Assembly (NCBI GenBank): GCA_023397475.1
Contig: JAEWUD010000044.1
Location: 1-64,000 of the forward strand
Length of the DNA stretch: 64,000 nucleotides
Direction of reading: 5' to 3'
Source: Bacillota bacterium
Lineage (GTDB): Bacteria; Bacillota; Clostridia; Saccharofermentanales; Saccharofermentanaceae
Shown in pieces: positions 8,457-17,700 of this stretch (within the stretch, counting starts at the first letter, position 1; each line of letters opens with the position of its first letter). The notes under the pieces were generated by a model, which worked only from the letters and a program-made list of their open reading frames with translations, was not told the DNA's origin and ran no database searches. Made by a program: the position numbers and the translations under genes.

Positions 8457-9500
8457 ATGAAATTATCTCGAGGGCTAAATATCGGAGGCTACCTCTCGCA
8501 ATGTCCGCATGAGGAGACGCACTATGACAGATTCTTCGCGGAAGCGGACATTCGGCGGATACGCGGCTGGGGCTTCGACCACATCCGCTTGCCGTTCGAC
8601 TACAACATTCTCGAAGACGAGAGCGGCCGACCCCGACCGGAAGGCTTCGCGCGCCTGTGGCGCATCTGCGAGTGGTGCAGAATCTATGAACTGAACTTGA
8701 TTCTGGACCTTCATAAGGCGTTTGGATATGACTTTAATGATGCGGGAAACGCGGCGAAAAACAATCTTTTCGCGAACGAGGAGAACTGCCGGCGCTTTGT
8801 CACCCTGTGGGAACGTGTTGCAATGGCCTTCGGATCATATCCTCACGTGGCGTTTGAACTTCTGAATGAGGTAGTCGAAGAGGAGAACGCCGAAGGGTGG
8901 AATGCATTGATCCGCCGTGCCGTGACGACGATTCGTGAGATCGCAAAGGAGACCCCGATCATTTATGGCGGGATCCGTTGGAACAGCGCCGATGCGCTCG
9001 CACTACTGGAGACGCCGATCACCGACAATATCCTGTTCACGTTTCACTTCTACGAGCCGCTGCTGTTCACCCATCAGAAGGCCTATTGGGTCGAGAATAT
9101 CGTGAAGGACCGCGACATCTCGTACCCGGACACGATGGAGAAGTACCGGGCGGATTCCGAGCCGATGGGGATGAAGGGTCTTCCCTTATGTCAAGCCGCC
9201 GCGAAGACGATGGGACCCGAATTTATTCAGGAGATGATGTCCGATGCCTTTGCCGTCGCGAAAAGCACCGGAATCGGTCTGTATTGCGGCGAATTCGGCG
9301 TCATCGATCAGGCGCCGCTCCCCGATACGGTCCGCTGGTATGACGATGTCGTCCGGATTCTTCGCGACAACGGCATCGGTTACGCGGTGTGGACGTATAA
9401 GGAGAAGGATTTTGGCATCCTGGATGCACATTACGATGAGATCAGAGAAGAGCTTTTGGAAATACTGACGGGAGACAAGATGAGGGAGGACGACAAATGA
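8457..9500 (+). CDS. Glycoside hydrolase family 5 endoglucanase-like enzyme
   Basis: 347 residues forming a GH5 barrel. The acid/base Glu is in ELLNEV (about residue 138) and the nucleophile Glu in YCGEFG (about residue 279); the Arg and His residues of the active site are in HIRLPFDYN and FHFYE. It should hydrolyse internal beta-1,4 links (cellulose, mannan or mixed beta-glucan; the exact glycan cannot be read). No signal peptide is visible, so the enzyme is predicted to act in the cytoplasm on imported oligosaccharides. The start at 8457 follows an AAGGAGGGAAGGA ribosome site; an in-frame ATG at 8424 is poorer. The gene overlaps the downstream GH16 gene by 4 nt (ATGA). Confidence 0.88.
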   Translation: MKLSRGLNIGGYLSQCPHEETHYDRFFAEADIRRIRGWGFDHIRLPFDYNILEDESGRPRPEGFARLWRICEWCRIYELNLILDLHKAFGYDFNDAGNAAKNNLFANEENCRRFVTLWERVAMAFGSYPHVAFELLNEVVEEENAEGWNALIRRAVTTIREIAKETPIIYGGIRWNSADALALLETPITDNILFTFHFYEPLLFTHQKAYWVENIVKDRDISYPDTMEKYRADSEPMGMKGLPLCQAAAKTMGPEFIQEMMSDAFAVAKSTGIGLYCGEFGVIDQAPLPDTVRWYDDVVRILRDNGIGYAVWTYKEKDFGILDAHYDEIREELLEILTGDKMREDDK

Positions 9501-10921
9501 GAAAGACAAGAAGAATCGTAGGAATGGCCATACTTTTCGCGATGGCAATGACGACACTGGCGGGATGCGGGACGACACCGGCGGCGACAACGACCACAGC
9601 GACACCGACTACCGCCGCGCCGACGTATGTGAACCAGACGGACGCGAAGGATGTTCCGCAGCTCGAGGGGTATTCTCTCCTCTGGAACGACGAATTCAAC
9701 GGCGATACGCTCAACGAGGAGAACTGGACGCGCGAGCTGCGTGAGCCGGGCTGGACCAACAATGAGCTGCAGGCTTATACCGACAAGGACGAGAACATCT
9801 TTGTCAAGGACGGGTCGCTCGTTCTGAAGGCGATTCAGACGAAAGACGCCGACGGCAAGTTATCCTATACCTCGGGCAAGGTGAACTCACAGAACAAGAA
9901 GGACTTCCTGTACGGCAAAGTCGTCGTATCGGCCAAGGTGCCGGAAGGACAGGGACTCTGGCCGGCGGTCTGGATGATGCCGCAGGACGAGAACGTCTAC
10001 GGACAGTGGCCGAAATGCGGCGAGATCGACATCATGGAGACCTTAGGCAACCAGACGAACATCGCGTACCAGACGATTCATTACGGGGAGCCCCACGGGC
10101 AGCAGCAGGGGATTAAGACCCTGGACAGCGGTTCCTTCTCCGAAGCCTTCCATGAGTATTCGGTCGAGTGGGAACCGGGCGAGATTCGCTTCTATATCGA
10201 CGGCGAACTGATGAAGACCATCAACGACTGGTTTAGCGCCGTCGAAGGAGAGGACGACAAGCCCTATCCGGCCCCTTTCAACCAGCCCTTCTTCGTGCAG
10301 ATGAACCTCGCGGTCGGCGGAAACTGGCCGGGTAACCCCGATGCGACGACAGATTTCTCCAAAGCTGAGTTCGTCGTCGATTATGTCCGCGTGTACCAGA
10401 AAGCCGAGTACGACACGAACGTCACGAAGCCGGCAAAGGATTTCCGTGAGCTGACAGCGGACGGCAACCTGATCTATAACGGTGACTTCGCGGTCGTCGA
10501 GCCTCTCGATGACGAGACCGACTGGTTCTTCCTCCTCTTCAACGGCGGAGCAGGCTCGGCGGCGATCGTCGATCAGACCATGGTCATAACATCCGAGACG
10601 GCGGGCACCGAGGACTATTCGGTCCAACTCGTGCAGCCGAACCTTCCGATGATCAAAGGAACGAAGTACAAGATCACCTTCGAAGCGATGGCCGCCGAGG
10701 AGCGCGACATGATCGTCTGCATCTCCGCGCCGACCAACGGATGGATTCGCTACTTTCCCGACACCAAATTGTCGCTCACAACCGACTGGACCACCTACAC
10801 CTACGAATTTGAGATGACGGAGAAAGACGACAATAACGGCCGTCTCGAGTTCAACATGGGCAAGACAGGATCCGTCGCGGAAATTTCGATAAAAAACGTG
10901 AGGATTGAGGTTGTGGAATAG
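9497..10921 (+). CDS. GH16 beta-glucanase lipoprotein with C-terminal CBM4/9-like domain
   Basis: 474 residues. A signal peptide ends in the lipobox TTLAGC (Cys 24), so the enzyme is anchored outside the membrane, followed by a Thr/Pro/Ala linker to about residue 50. The GH16 catalytic site is GEIDIMETLGN, with Glu 176, Asp 178 and Glu 181, typical of laminarinase/lichenase enzymes that cut beta-1,3 or mixed-linkage glucans. Residues 330-474 resemble a CBM4/9 carbohydrate-binding module. The start overlaps the GH5 stop by 4 nt. A simple reading is that this enzyme cuts glucans outside and the GH5 enzyme finishes products inside. Confidence 0.88.
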   Translation: MRKTRRIVGMAILFAMAMTTLAGCGTTPAATTTTATPTTAAPTYVNQTDAKDVPQLEGYSLLWNDEFNGDTLNEENWTRELREPGWTNNELQAYTDKDENIFVKDGSLVLKAIQTKDADGKLSYTSGKVNSQNKKDFLYGKVVVSAKVPEGQGLWPAVWMMPQDENVYGQWPKCGEIDIMETLGNQTNIAYQTIHYGEPHGQQQGIKTLDSGSFSEAFHEYSVEWEPGEIRFYIDGELMKTINDWFSAVEGEDDKPYPAPFNQPFFVQMNLAVGGNWPGNPDATTDFSKAEFVVDYVRVYQKAEYDTNVTKPAKDFRELTADGNLIYNGDFAVVEPLDDETDWFFLLFNGGAGSAAIVDQTMVITSETAGTEDYSVQLVQPNLPMIKGTKYKITFEAMAAEERDMIVCISAPTNGWIRYFPDTKLSLTTDWTTYTYEFEMTEKDDNNGRLEFNMGKTGSVAEISIKNVRIEVVE

Positions 10922-10926
10922 TAGTC

Positions 10927-11240
10927 GGGCGCTCCTTTTCCGTTCGCCCCGGGTCCTCGGGGTTCAGTCGAGGGCGCTGATCTGTTTGTCGCACAAACAG
11001 ATCAGCGCCTTCGCTTCGCCCACTGCGGAAGGGACTCACGATAAAAGGTGCGCCCGCCTGGAGAACTGTAACTGTTCGTGTAGCGGATCAAGGGAGGGGC
11101 GTGCCCGGGATTTTCTCGCTCACTGGCATGACAACTCGCGTTCTCTTACGCTCGCTTTTGCCCGACGGGTCCTCAGCGCCCTCGCTTCATCCACTTCAGA
11201 ATAGCAACCATCAAGTGTTGCGGTAATCTCCAGACTAATT
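10927..11240. repeat. Dispersed structured element, copy 1
   Basis: An outer stem pairs GGGCGC-T-CCTTTT (10927-10939) with AAAAGG-T-GCGCCC (11043-11055). Inside it, 10973-10988 pairs perfectly with 10994-11009 (16 bp, 5-nt loop). The stretch CGCCCGCCT...GTAACTGTT...GATCAA...GGAGGGG (11051-11095) recurs at 58640-58694 on the other strand, and AGCAACCATCAAGTGTTGCG (11197-11216) recurs near 61223. It follows the GH16 gene and may end its transcript, but it is larger than a simple terminator. Confidence 0.65.
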
Positions 11241-11326
11241 ATGTCTTCTCAGTCGTATTAATTAATCAATGACAAATAACCGGTTTTTATATTGTTATGG
11301 AGTTGTCTCAAAATGAGAGTTTGATG

Positions 11327-11370
11327 TGCACCCTAAATGTTGGACGAAGAGTCTAGCATTTAGAGGTGCA
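11327..11370. repeat. Isolated 44-nt hairpin
   Basis: TGCACC-CTAAATG at the left arm pairs with CATTTAG-A-GGTGCA at the right, with an inner GGAC/GTCT pair. There is no T-run. The rest of 11241-11470 is AT-rich and holds no recognisable gene. Confidence 0.55.
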
Positions 11371-11470
11371 TATTCATATTTTTTAATTGAGAAGATAATT
11401 TGCGAGGCTGGTTGCAAATTCTCGTGACTATATGAGATTAACGTGATTTGGTGGACCGGATGGGCGGATA

Positions 11471-11820
11471 CTTATCATTGACAAACCTACTAAATCAGTC
11501 TCAGAGCGCATTGTAGTAGGTCAGCCCACTCGCCGGCGTTAGTTTCTTGTCATTGACAAACCTACTAAATCGGCTGTTGAGGGCATTTTAGTAGGTCGAT
11601 CCGTCATCCGGCGCGCGTTTTTTATCATTGACGAACCTACTAAATCAGCCTCGGAGGGCATTTTAGTAGGTCGATCCGTCATCCGGCGCGAGTTTTTTAT
11701 CAATGACAAACCTACTAAATCGGCTGCTGAGGGCATTTTAGTAGGTCAGCCCATTCACCGGCGCGAATTTTTTATCAATGACAAACCTACTAAATCAGCC
11801 TCAGAGGGCATTTTAGTAGG
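11471..11820. repeat. Array C: five 75-bp hairpin units (CCTACTAAAT family)
   Basis: CCTACTAAAT starts at 11486, 11561, 11636, 11711 and 11786, exactly 75 bp apart. Each is followed about 17 bp later by the complementary ATTTTAGTAGG arm and preceded by the linker TTATCAWTGACAAA. The intervening GC-rich linker (around TCATCCGGCGCG) is also conserved. The same family, reversed, occurs at 38786-39278. Apparent short open frames on the minus strand are produced by the 75-bp period. Confidence 0.9.
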
Positions 11821-12083
11821 TTTGCCAGCTCGTATCTGATGGATTGGCCTCACTGCCTATCTGTTCTTAGGAGACTGTGATGGTCTGTCTACATTTGTCA
11901 CATGTTCCTAGAAGGCTCTGATGTGCTACCATAGAATTAGTATCCGCATCCGTTAGCGGATGTGGAAAGCTGACAAACGTTTTAACCCCGTCAACGGTTG
12001 TGAATCAAGTCCGACAAACATCTTGAATCCCTGAGGATTCCTTTGTTTCGCCCTCATAGCTTCGATCTTTTCGAGGATTTAAC
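11821..12083. other. Region between array C and the RES gene
   Basis: No gene is visible. A small stem CATCCG...CGGATG sits at about 11946-11965. GAGGA lies 5 nt before the RES start; no clear promoter is seen. Confidence 0.4.
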
Positions 12084-12827
12084 ATGGATATACGCTCGAT
12101 CTATCTCAAAGAATTTATCCGCGAGATCCAGTATCACAACCGGAATCCGCGGGACCTGAAGGCGCTCTCTTTGCTTGAGGAGATGTCAACCAATCCGGTC
12201 ATCACGTTGCCGGAGGGGGAGACGTTATGGCGAGCCCGGGTGGTTGAGAAGGGCGCGTCGATCGGCCGTGAGAAGGGATTTCTCGGATATGGGGCGAAGG
12301 ACAGCTTCATTCCGCCGCCGGAGATGGCGAGGGAGATGCGAGCAAGTTACCGCTATATCCCGTACCTCTATGTCGCGAATGACCCTCAGGTTGCTCTGGC
12401 GGAGGTCCGGCCGAGGCTTCTGTCGCAAGTCAGTGTCGCGACCGTTACGGTACGTGAACGGCTCACGCTTTTGGACTTTACGATACAAGATAAGCCGCGT
12501 CGCATGTCGGATGCCAAACAGAATTTTTTCACCGATCTTTCCGGGCTTTTCGCCAAGCCGATCACGGCTGACGATGAGATTCTCGATTATATTCCGACGC
12601 AGTTTATCGCGGAGTTCGCGAAAAATCTCGGTTATGACGGCATTGCGTACACAAGCTCAGTGATGCCGGAGGCTGCCGCCTCGACGAAGAATCGATTCAA
12701 CGCGGCGATTTTCGCGTATGGGAAGTGTTCTCCGGTTCGATCGAATCTTGTTGAAGTGAAGCGTTTTCAGGTGATTACCGAGCAGATTGATGAGGATGTC
12801 GAACGATTGGAACTCGATGGTGATTGA
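12084..12827 (+). CDS. RES-domain protein (possible NAD+-degrading toxin family)
   Basis: 247 residues. The RES pattern can be followed: Arg in LWRARV, then YLYVANDPQVALAEVRP with the conserved Glu, and Ser in DGIAYTSSV near the C-terminus. Some RES proteins deplete NAD+ and are paired with a Xre-type antitoxin. No such partner is adjacent here, and the N-terminal 40 residues are an extra helical segment, so this belongs to the longer, solitary type whose role is less certain. The ribosome site is a modest GAGGA. The next gene starts 39 nt downstream on the same strand. Confidence 0.75.
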   Translation: MDIRSIYLKEFIREIQYHNRNPRDLKALSLLEEMSTNPVITLPEGETLWRARVVEKGASIGREKGFLGYGAKDSFIPPPEMAREMRASYRYIPYLYVANDPQVALAEVRPRLLSQVSVATVTVRERLTLLDFTIQDKPRRMSDAKQNFFTDLSGLFAKPITADDEILDYIPTQFIAEFAKNLGYDGIAYTSSVMPEAAASTKNRFNAAIFAYGKCSPVRSNLVEVKRFQVITEQIDEDVERLELDGD

Positions 12828-12866
12828 GTAGCGTTGATAAGAGGAACTGCGATGAAGGGAGGAAGA

Positions 12867-13226
12867 ATGATGACGGACAAGAATCTGACAGTGATTGACA
12901 CCTATATTCAGGATCGGCCTGCGGAGATTCAGCCGGTGCTTTTCGCGATCCGGGACGCGATCCGGGAGGTGTTGCCGGATGCCCAGGAGCGCATCTCCTG
13001 GCAAATGCCAACGTACTGGCAGGGCAAGAATATTATTCATTTTGCCGCGCATACGAAGCATGTCGGGTTGTATCCGGGACCGGACGCGATCGAGCATTTC
13101 GCCGGCGAGCTGGAGGGCTTTTCGAGAAGTAAGGGCGCGATCCAGTTTCCCTATGATCGGGAGTTGCCGCTGGACTTGATCGGGCGGATTGCCGCCTGGT
13201 GCAAGGAAACGGGACATCACCACTAA
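12867..13226 (+). CDS. DUF1801 domain protein
   Basis: 119 residues of the DUF1801 (YdhG/YobT-like) fold: PEIQPVL-type opening, ERISWQMPTYWQGKNIIHFAAHTKHVG in two blocks, and IQFPYDRELPLDLIGRI. The family is small and cytoplasmic; some members have been linked to iron handling, which is not shown here. The start is ATG 12867 or 12870, just after GGGAGGAAG; in-frame ATGs further upstream lie before that ribosome site. It probably shares a transcript with the RES gene. Confidence 0.8.
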   Translation: MMTDKNLTVIDTYIQDRPAEIQPVLFAIRDAIREVLPDAQERISWQMPTYWQGKNIIHFAAHTKHVGLYPGPDAIEHFAGELEGFSRSKGAIQFPYDRELPLDLIGRIAAWCKETGHHH

Positions 13227-13371
13227 TGCGAGGGCCTGTCCGACCGCTCGAAAAGAATCGACAATAGCAATATCCTGTCGGCTTATTGCAGGATTTATCC
13301 GTCTTTCGCATCTATAGCTGTTCGAACCGCGTGGCCTCGCCTATAATCGTGGCAAATGGGAGGGAAGTATT

Positions 13372-14127
13372 ATGGTAGATGTCTTGGGCCGTTGGGCCTT
13401 CATTACCGGTGCGAGCCGGGGAATCGGGTATTTATCCGCCAAGTTTCTGGCAGAGCGCGGATGCAATCTGATTCTGCACGGAAGAAAGCCGATTCATTGC
13501 GATGCTATTCTTCGCGAGGTCCGGGAGATCGGTGTCGAGGCCTATGTCGTCGCGGCAGAGCTTTCAGACTTGGACCAGGTGGCAAACATGCTTCGCCAGA
13601 TCGACAAACTCGGTGTCCGTGTCGATATTGTTCTCAATAACGCGGGGCTGCAGGTCGGTTATCGGGAGGACTTCTTCGCGACGCCGGTCTCGGACTACGC
13701 GACAAGCTTTGCCGTTAATACAATCGCGCCGATGATGATCTGCTATCATTTCATGCCCAAGATGATCGCCGCGGGTTTCGGACGCCTCGTCAACACGACG
13801 AGCGGAATTCGCCTTGAGCCGCAACAGGCGGGTTATTCTGCCAGCAAGGCCGCGCTCGATAAAGTAACGGTCGACCTCGGCAAAATCGTCGAGGGTACGG
13901 ATGTTCTGATCAATTTGGCGGATCCGGGTTGGTGCCGCACCGATCTTGGAGGTACACAGGCCCCGAACGCACCGGAGAGCACGATCCCCGGCATACTCGT
14001 CGGCGCCCTCGTCGACGACAGGAAATCCGGCCGCTGGTTCGGCGCGCAGGACTTCGCCGGCATGTCGCCGGAGGACGCGGTGAAGAAGGCCGAGGCCGAG
14101 TTTGACAGTCCCTACGCGAAGGGATAA
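13372..14127 (+). CDS. Short-chain dehydrogenase/reductase
   Basis: 251 residues of a classical SDR. The NAD(P) loop is TGASRGIG (residues 12-19), the structural motif NNAG lies near residue 90, and the catalytic Ser and YSASK are in TSG...QAGYSASK. An Arg directly after the glycine motif (GRKPI after strand two) favours NADPH. The substrate is not determinable. A TATAAT element at 13342-13347 precedes the gene and the start has GGGAGGG upstream. A hairpin terminator lies about 90 bp downstream. Confidence 0.85.
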   Translation: MVDVLGRWAFITGASRGIGYLSAKFLAERGCNLILHGRKPIHCDAILREVREIGVEAYVVAAELSDLDQVANMLRQIDKLGVRVDIVLNNAGLQVGYREDFFATPVSDYATSFAVNTIAPMMICYHFMPKMIAAGFGRLVNTTSGIRLEPQQAGYSASKAALDKVTVDLGKIVEGTDVLINLADPGWCRTDLGGTQAPNAPESTIPGILVGALVDDRKSGRWFGAQDFAGMSPEDAVKKAEAEFDSPYAKG

Positions 14128-14214
14128 TTCGCGAAAAGCATCGCCGGAAAGCGATCGCGCCGGCCGCCGTTATGTCTCGAGAATTTTCAACGAAATACCC
14201 TACAATATCCACCG

Positions 14215-14239
14215 AAAAGCGCCTGAAAAGGCGCTTTTT
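14215..14239 (+). terminator. Terminator after the SDR gene
   Basis: AAAGCGCC (14216-14223) pairs with GGCGCTTT (14230-14237), with T residues after it. The 180 bp from here to 14419 contain a small GTGACCC...GGGTCA stem near 14290 and no gene. Confidence 0.7.
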
Positions 14240-14419
14240 CACGCGAAATAATGAAGTGGTGGTAAAACGTGAAGAAAGACATAGCGAAACGTGACCCTTC
14301 CCGGCCCGCGGGTCATTTACGCGGTTCTCCCGCCTGTGGTACGCTGACACAAACCCATTAAAACGAAGGCTGATGAGCATCCGCAATGAACCATTCTTGA
14401 CACGTGAGGGAGAGTACAA

Positions 14420-15652
14420 ATGCAACCGAAACACAACCGAGTTATCCCCGTCATCGCTGCCATCATGATCCAGTTATGCCTCGGAACCGCCTACATCTGG
14501 AGCGTGTTCCAGGCAGGCATTGCCGCGAGCCTTTTCGCCGGAGATAATGCGAAGGCCGCTCTAACTTTCTCCATCCTTCTGGCTGTCTTAAGCATCGGAA
14601 GCGTTCTCGGCGGCAAGCTGCAGGATCGCACCGGACCCCGCGTAACCGTCATCATCGGCGGCGTGATTCTTGCGATTGGATTCTTCCTCGCCTCGTTTGC
14701 CTCTGTCTCGATGCCTTGGCTCCTGTGGCTCACGTACGGCGTGCTCGGCGGACTCGGTATGGGATTTATTTATTCGACGACAATTGCCTGCGCACAGAAG
14801 TGGTATCCCGATAAGCGCGGCATGATCACCGGTATTATCGTCGCAGCCCTCGGATTCGGCGGCGTCGTCTTCACCCCTCTGGTCGAGATGATCATTAAGA
14901 ATTTCGGGCAGGGCGTTGCGGGCCAGGGCGAACTCGTCTCCTTCCGCGTCCTCGCTTTGATCTTTATCGTTGTCTGTACCGTCGGCGGATGGTTCATCAA
15001 GAATCCTCCCGCGGACTTCATGCCGGAGGGCTGGACACCGAAGCAGGCGGCCGGTTCTTCCGTCGCTATGACGACAACGCAGGTCCTGAAAACTCCGCAG
15101 TTCTACCTTCTGACCTTGTCTCTGATGCTTGCCTGCATGGGCGGTCTGATGATGATCGGATTCGCCAAGCCGATCGCCGTCGCCCGCGGACTCTCGGAGA
15201 CCGCGACCGTCGGTGTTTTCGCGATCACGATGTTCAATTCCTTCGGACGCCTGTTCTGGGGCGCCGTCTCGGATAAGCTCGGACGCAAGAAGACGATCCT
15301 TCTATTGCTCGGCCTCACCGCGGTTCTGGCGCTCTGCGTCAACCTCGCAACCGGTTACATCATCTACGTCCTGATCGCCTGTATCGGATTCGCGTACGGC
15401 GGATTCCTCTCGACCTTCCCCGCGTTCACGGCGGACCTTTTCGGCGCGAAATATAACGCGACGAATTACGGACTCGTGCTCGTCGGATTCGGCGTCGGCG
15501 CTATCCTCTCCTCCAATATCGCCGGTCACTACAAGAATCTCGCGGCGCAAGACATTAACTTGATGTTCCCTGCGTTCGTCATCGCGTCAATAGCAGCGGT
15601 GGTCGCGATCATTTCAATCGCCCTGATCCGCCCCATTAAGGACAAGAAATAA
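14420..15652 (+). CDS. MFS transporter of the oxalate/formate antiporter (OFA) family
   Basis: 410 residues with about 12 membrane segments. The opening RVIPVIAAIMIQLCLGTAYI followed by WSVF is characteristic of OFA carriers, as are GKLQDRTGPR between segments 2 and 3 and SDKLGRKKT between segments 8 and 9. Family members exchange small carboxylates such as oxalate, formate or related acids across the cytoplasmic membrane; the true substrate is not shown by the sequence. It stands alone, with its own terminator. Confidence 0.87.
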   Translation: MQPKHNRVIPVIAAIMIQLCLGTAYIWSVFQAGIAASLFAGDNAKAALTFSILLAVLSIGSVLGGKLQDRTGPRVTVIIGGVILAIGFFLASFASVSMPWLLWLTYGVLGGLGMGFIYSTTIACAQKWYPDKRGMITGIIVAALGFGGVVFTPLVEMIIKNFGQGVAGQGELVSFRVLALIFIVVCTVGGWFIKNPPADFMPEGWTPKQAAGSSVAMTTTQVLKTPQFYLLTLSLMLACMGGLMMIGFAKPIAVARGLSETATVGVFAITMFNSFGRLFWGAVSDKLGRKKTILLLLGLTAVLALCVNLATGYIIYVLIACIGFAYGGFLSTFPAFTADLFGAKYNATNYGLVLVGFGVGAILSSNIAGHYKNLAAQDINLMFPAFVIASIAAVVAIISIALIRPIKDKK

Positions 15653-15677
15653 GCATTTCTTTGAACGAATGAAGAAG

Positions 15678-15725
15678 TTGCCCTAACTGACTTGTGACAA
15701 AGTCGGATGGGGCAATCCTTTTTTT
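15678..15725 (+). terminator. Terminator after the OFA carrier
   Basis: TTGCCC (15678-15683) pairs with GGGCAA (15710-15715), and an inner GACTT/AAGTC stem adds to it. A run of T residues follows at 15719-15725. Confidence 0.75.
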
Positions 15726-15971
15726 CGAGGAGGAGGATCGAGAACGGACAACCGACGAGGTTGGGATATTTCTGCCCATGCTGTCGCGCCGATTGCTTCT
15801 GGACTCGCTTTTCGCGAAAAAATCTATTCCCGGAAGCATTATCGTGTTCTTCGTCTATGAACGATACGAAAAATTGCATAGAATAGAGAAAGGTTTACGA
15901 CGCTATAGCTCCGACATCTCCAATGGATTTGAGTTTCTCTTATGAAATATAAAAACGCGGAGGGGCGAAGT
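15726..15971. other. Region between OFA carrier and amidohydrolase
   Basis: It holds a perfect TTTTCGCGAAAA palindrome at 15809-15820. An open frame of about 80 codons crosses the region, but it starts inside the terminator, lacks a ribosome site and resembles no protein, so I do not call it a gene. Confidence 0.45.
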
Positions 15972-17534
15972 ATGAAGATCTATCACGGCGCGATTCTGAC
16001 ATGCGACAGCGAGGACCGGGTTTGTTCGTATCTTGTCGAGGACAAAGGGAAAATCCGCTTTGTCGGTGACCGTCTCCCGGAGGAATATTCGGCCGCAAAG
16101 GTGGTCGAGCTCGGGAATCGGGCCCTGATTCCGTCCTTTGTCGACTCACATCTGCACTTCGCGAGTATGGCCCTCTTTCAGGGCGGCACGAATGTGATGC
16201 AGGCGCGAACGAACCGGGAGATTCAGGAGCAACTCAAGGCTTTTCTCCCTCGTGCGAAGGCGAAGGTGGTCATCGGATTCGGCGCGTCGCCACATTCGGT
16301 TGCGGAAGGAAGGCTCTTGTCACGACAGGAACTTGATGCCGTATCCGCGGACCGCCCGATGATGATTGTCAAATACGACGGACATGCCTGTATCGTAAAT
16401 TCGGCTCTCCTTGCGATTTTACCGGAGACGGTCAGAACCGCGCGCGGATATAATCCCGAGAGCGGAGAGATGAACCAGGAGGCTTTTTTCGCGACGACGG
16501 ACTTCGTGTCGAGCACGGTCTCTGTGTGGGATCTCGTGCGCTCGATGCAGAAATCGATCGACTATATGGCATCGCGCGGGATCGGTCTGATCCATTCGGT
16601 CAGCGCGGTCGGGTTTCCCAACGATATCGATGTCGACCTCGAACGATTCGTCGGGCGGGGAGCCGAGGGCGGCTTCCAGATGCGAATCTTCTTCCAGACC
16701 ATGGATGTGGAGAAAGTCCTGAAGCGGGGCTTGCCGCGCATCGGAGGCTGTTTCGCGACGGCGCTGGACGGCTGTTTCGGATCGACGGACGCCGCCCTCC
16801 GGGAGCCCTATGAGGGCGGGGACAACAAGGGCGTTCTCTACTATGATGATGAGACGGTGATCGATTTCTGTAAACGGGCGAATCGCCAGGGATTGCAGAT
16901 CGAGATGCACGCGATCGGCGATGCGGCCTTTGATCAGGCGACTCGCGCCCTCAAAGCGGCGCTCGATGATTTTCCGCGCGAGGATCACCGCCATGGTATC
17001 ATTCACGCCTGCCTTCCCACGCCGGAGGGCATCGCGATCTGCCGCGATTACAAGATACAGATCCCCCTCCAGACGGCCTTCATCGACTGGCCGCAGGAGC
17101 CGGACCGCTACCTTCGCGAGATCCTGGGAGACCGTTTACTTCAACTGAATCCGCTTCGAACCTTCATCGATAACGGAATCGTCATCTCGGCGGGTTCCGA
17201 CGCGCCCTGCACCGATCCGGACCCGATGCTATGGATCCATAATGCCTGCAATCATCCGGACCCCCGGCAGCGGTTGCGCGTCCCCGAGGCGCTCCGCATG
17301 TCGACCTACAACGGAGCGTGGGCGACCTTTGACGAGAAGGAGCGAGGCTCGTTGGCGGAGGGGAAGATCGCCGACATGGTTCTTCTCGAAAAGAATCCGC
17401 TCGCCGTTGCGCGCCGGGAACTGAGAGATATCAAGGTCGAGAAACTCTATCTCGGAGGTAAACCCTACCGGGGACAAAAGAGACCGTGGATACTGCTTCT
17501 TTTGCGAGGAATCACGGGCAGAAGGAAGGTCTGA
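15972..17534 (+). CDS. Amidohydrolase of the YtcJ-like family
   Basis: 520 residues, a metal-dependent hydrolase. The metal site is outlined by SHLHF (near residue 60), an internal Lys in MIVKYDGHACIVN, HAIGDAAFDQA, IIHACLP and SAGSDAPCTDPDP. N- and C-terminal strands form the small composite domain typical of the superfamily, ending with GKIADMVLLEKNPL. YtcJ-like proteins act on amide or formamide bonds, but the substrate is unknown. The start at 15972 has GGAGGGG upstream; an in-frame ATG at 15942 precedes that ribosome site. Confidence 0.85.
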   Translation: MKIYHGAILTCDSEDRVCSYLVEDKGKIRFVGDRLPEEYSAAKVVELGNRALIPSFVDSHLHFASMALFQGGTNVMQARTNREIQEQLKAFLPRAKAKVVIGFGASPHSVAEGRLLSRQELDAVSADRPMMIVKYDGHACIVNSALLAILPETVRTARGYNPESGEMNQEAFFATTDFVSSTVSVWDLVRSMQKSIDYMASRGIGLIHSVSAVGFPNDIDVDLERFVGRGAEGGFQMRIFFQTMDVEKVLKRGLPRIGGCFATALDGCFGSTDAALREPYEGGDNKGVLYYDDETVIDFCKRANRQGLQIEMHAIGDAAFDQATRALKAALDDFPREDHRHGIIHACLPTPEGIAICRDYKIQIPLQTAFIDWPQEPDRYLREILGDRLLQLNPLRTFIDNGIVISAGSDAPCTDPDPMLWIHNACNHPDPRQRLRVPEALRMSTYNGAWATFDEKERGSLAEGKIADMVLLEKNPLAVARRELRDIKVEKLYLGGKPYRGQKRPWILLLLRGITGRRKV

Positions 17535-17700
17535 GGCGGTATCCGGCGTGGTTTCATACGCGGCCACTCAGCTCTTACAGACAGTGCGATTTCCCATTTG
17601 CGACGCTCTGCGGTATAGTATAGGGGTAGCAGATGTTTCTTTTCGCGCGAAAAGGCTCTCGCATTGATTCCTGTCGCGACGTACGAATATAGGTGATTGT

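Noticed and set aside
12084..13226. RES-Xre toxin-antitoxin pair
   Set aside because: The neighbour is a DUF1801 protein, not a Xre/MbcA-type antitoxin, and no such gene lies upstream.
15694..15945. Small gene between the OFA carrier and the amidohydrolase
   Set aside because: Starts inside a terminator, no ribosome site, no protein-like features.
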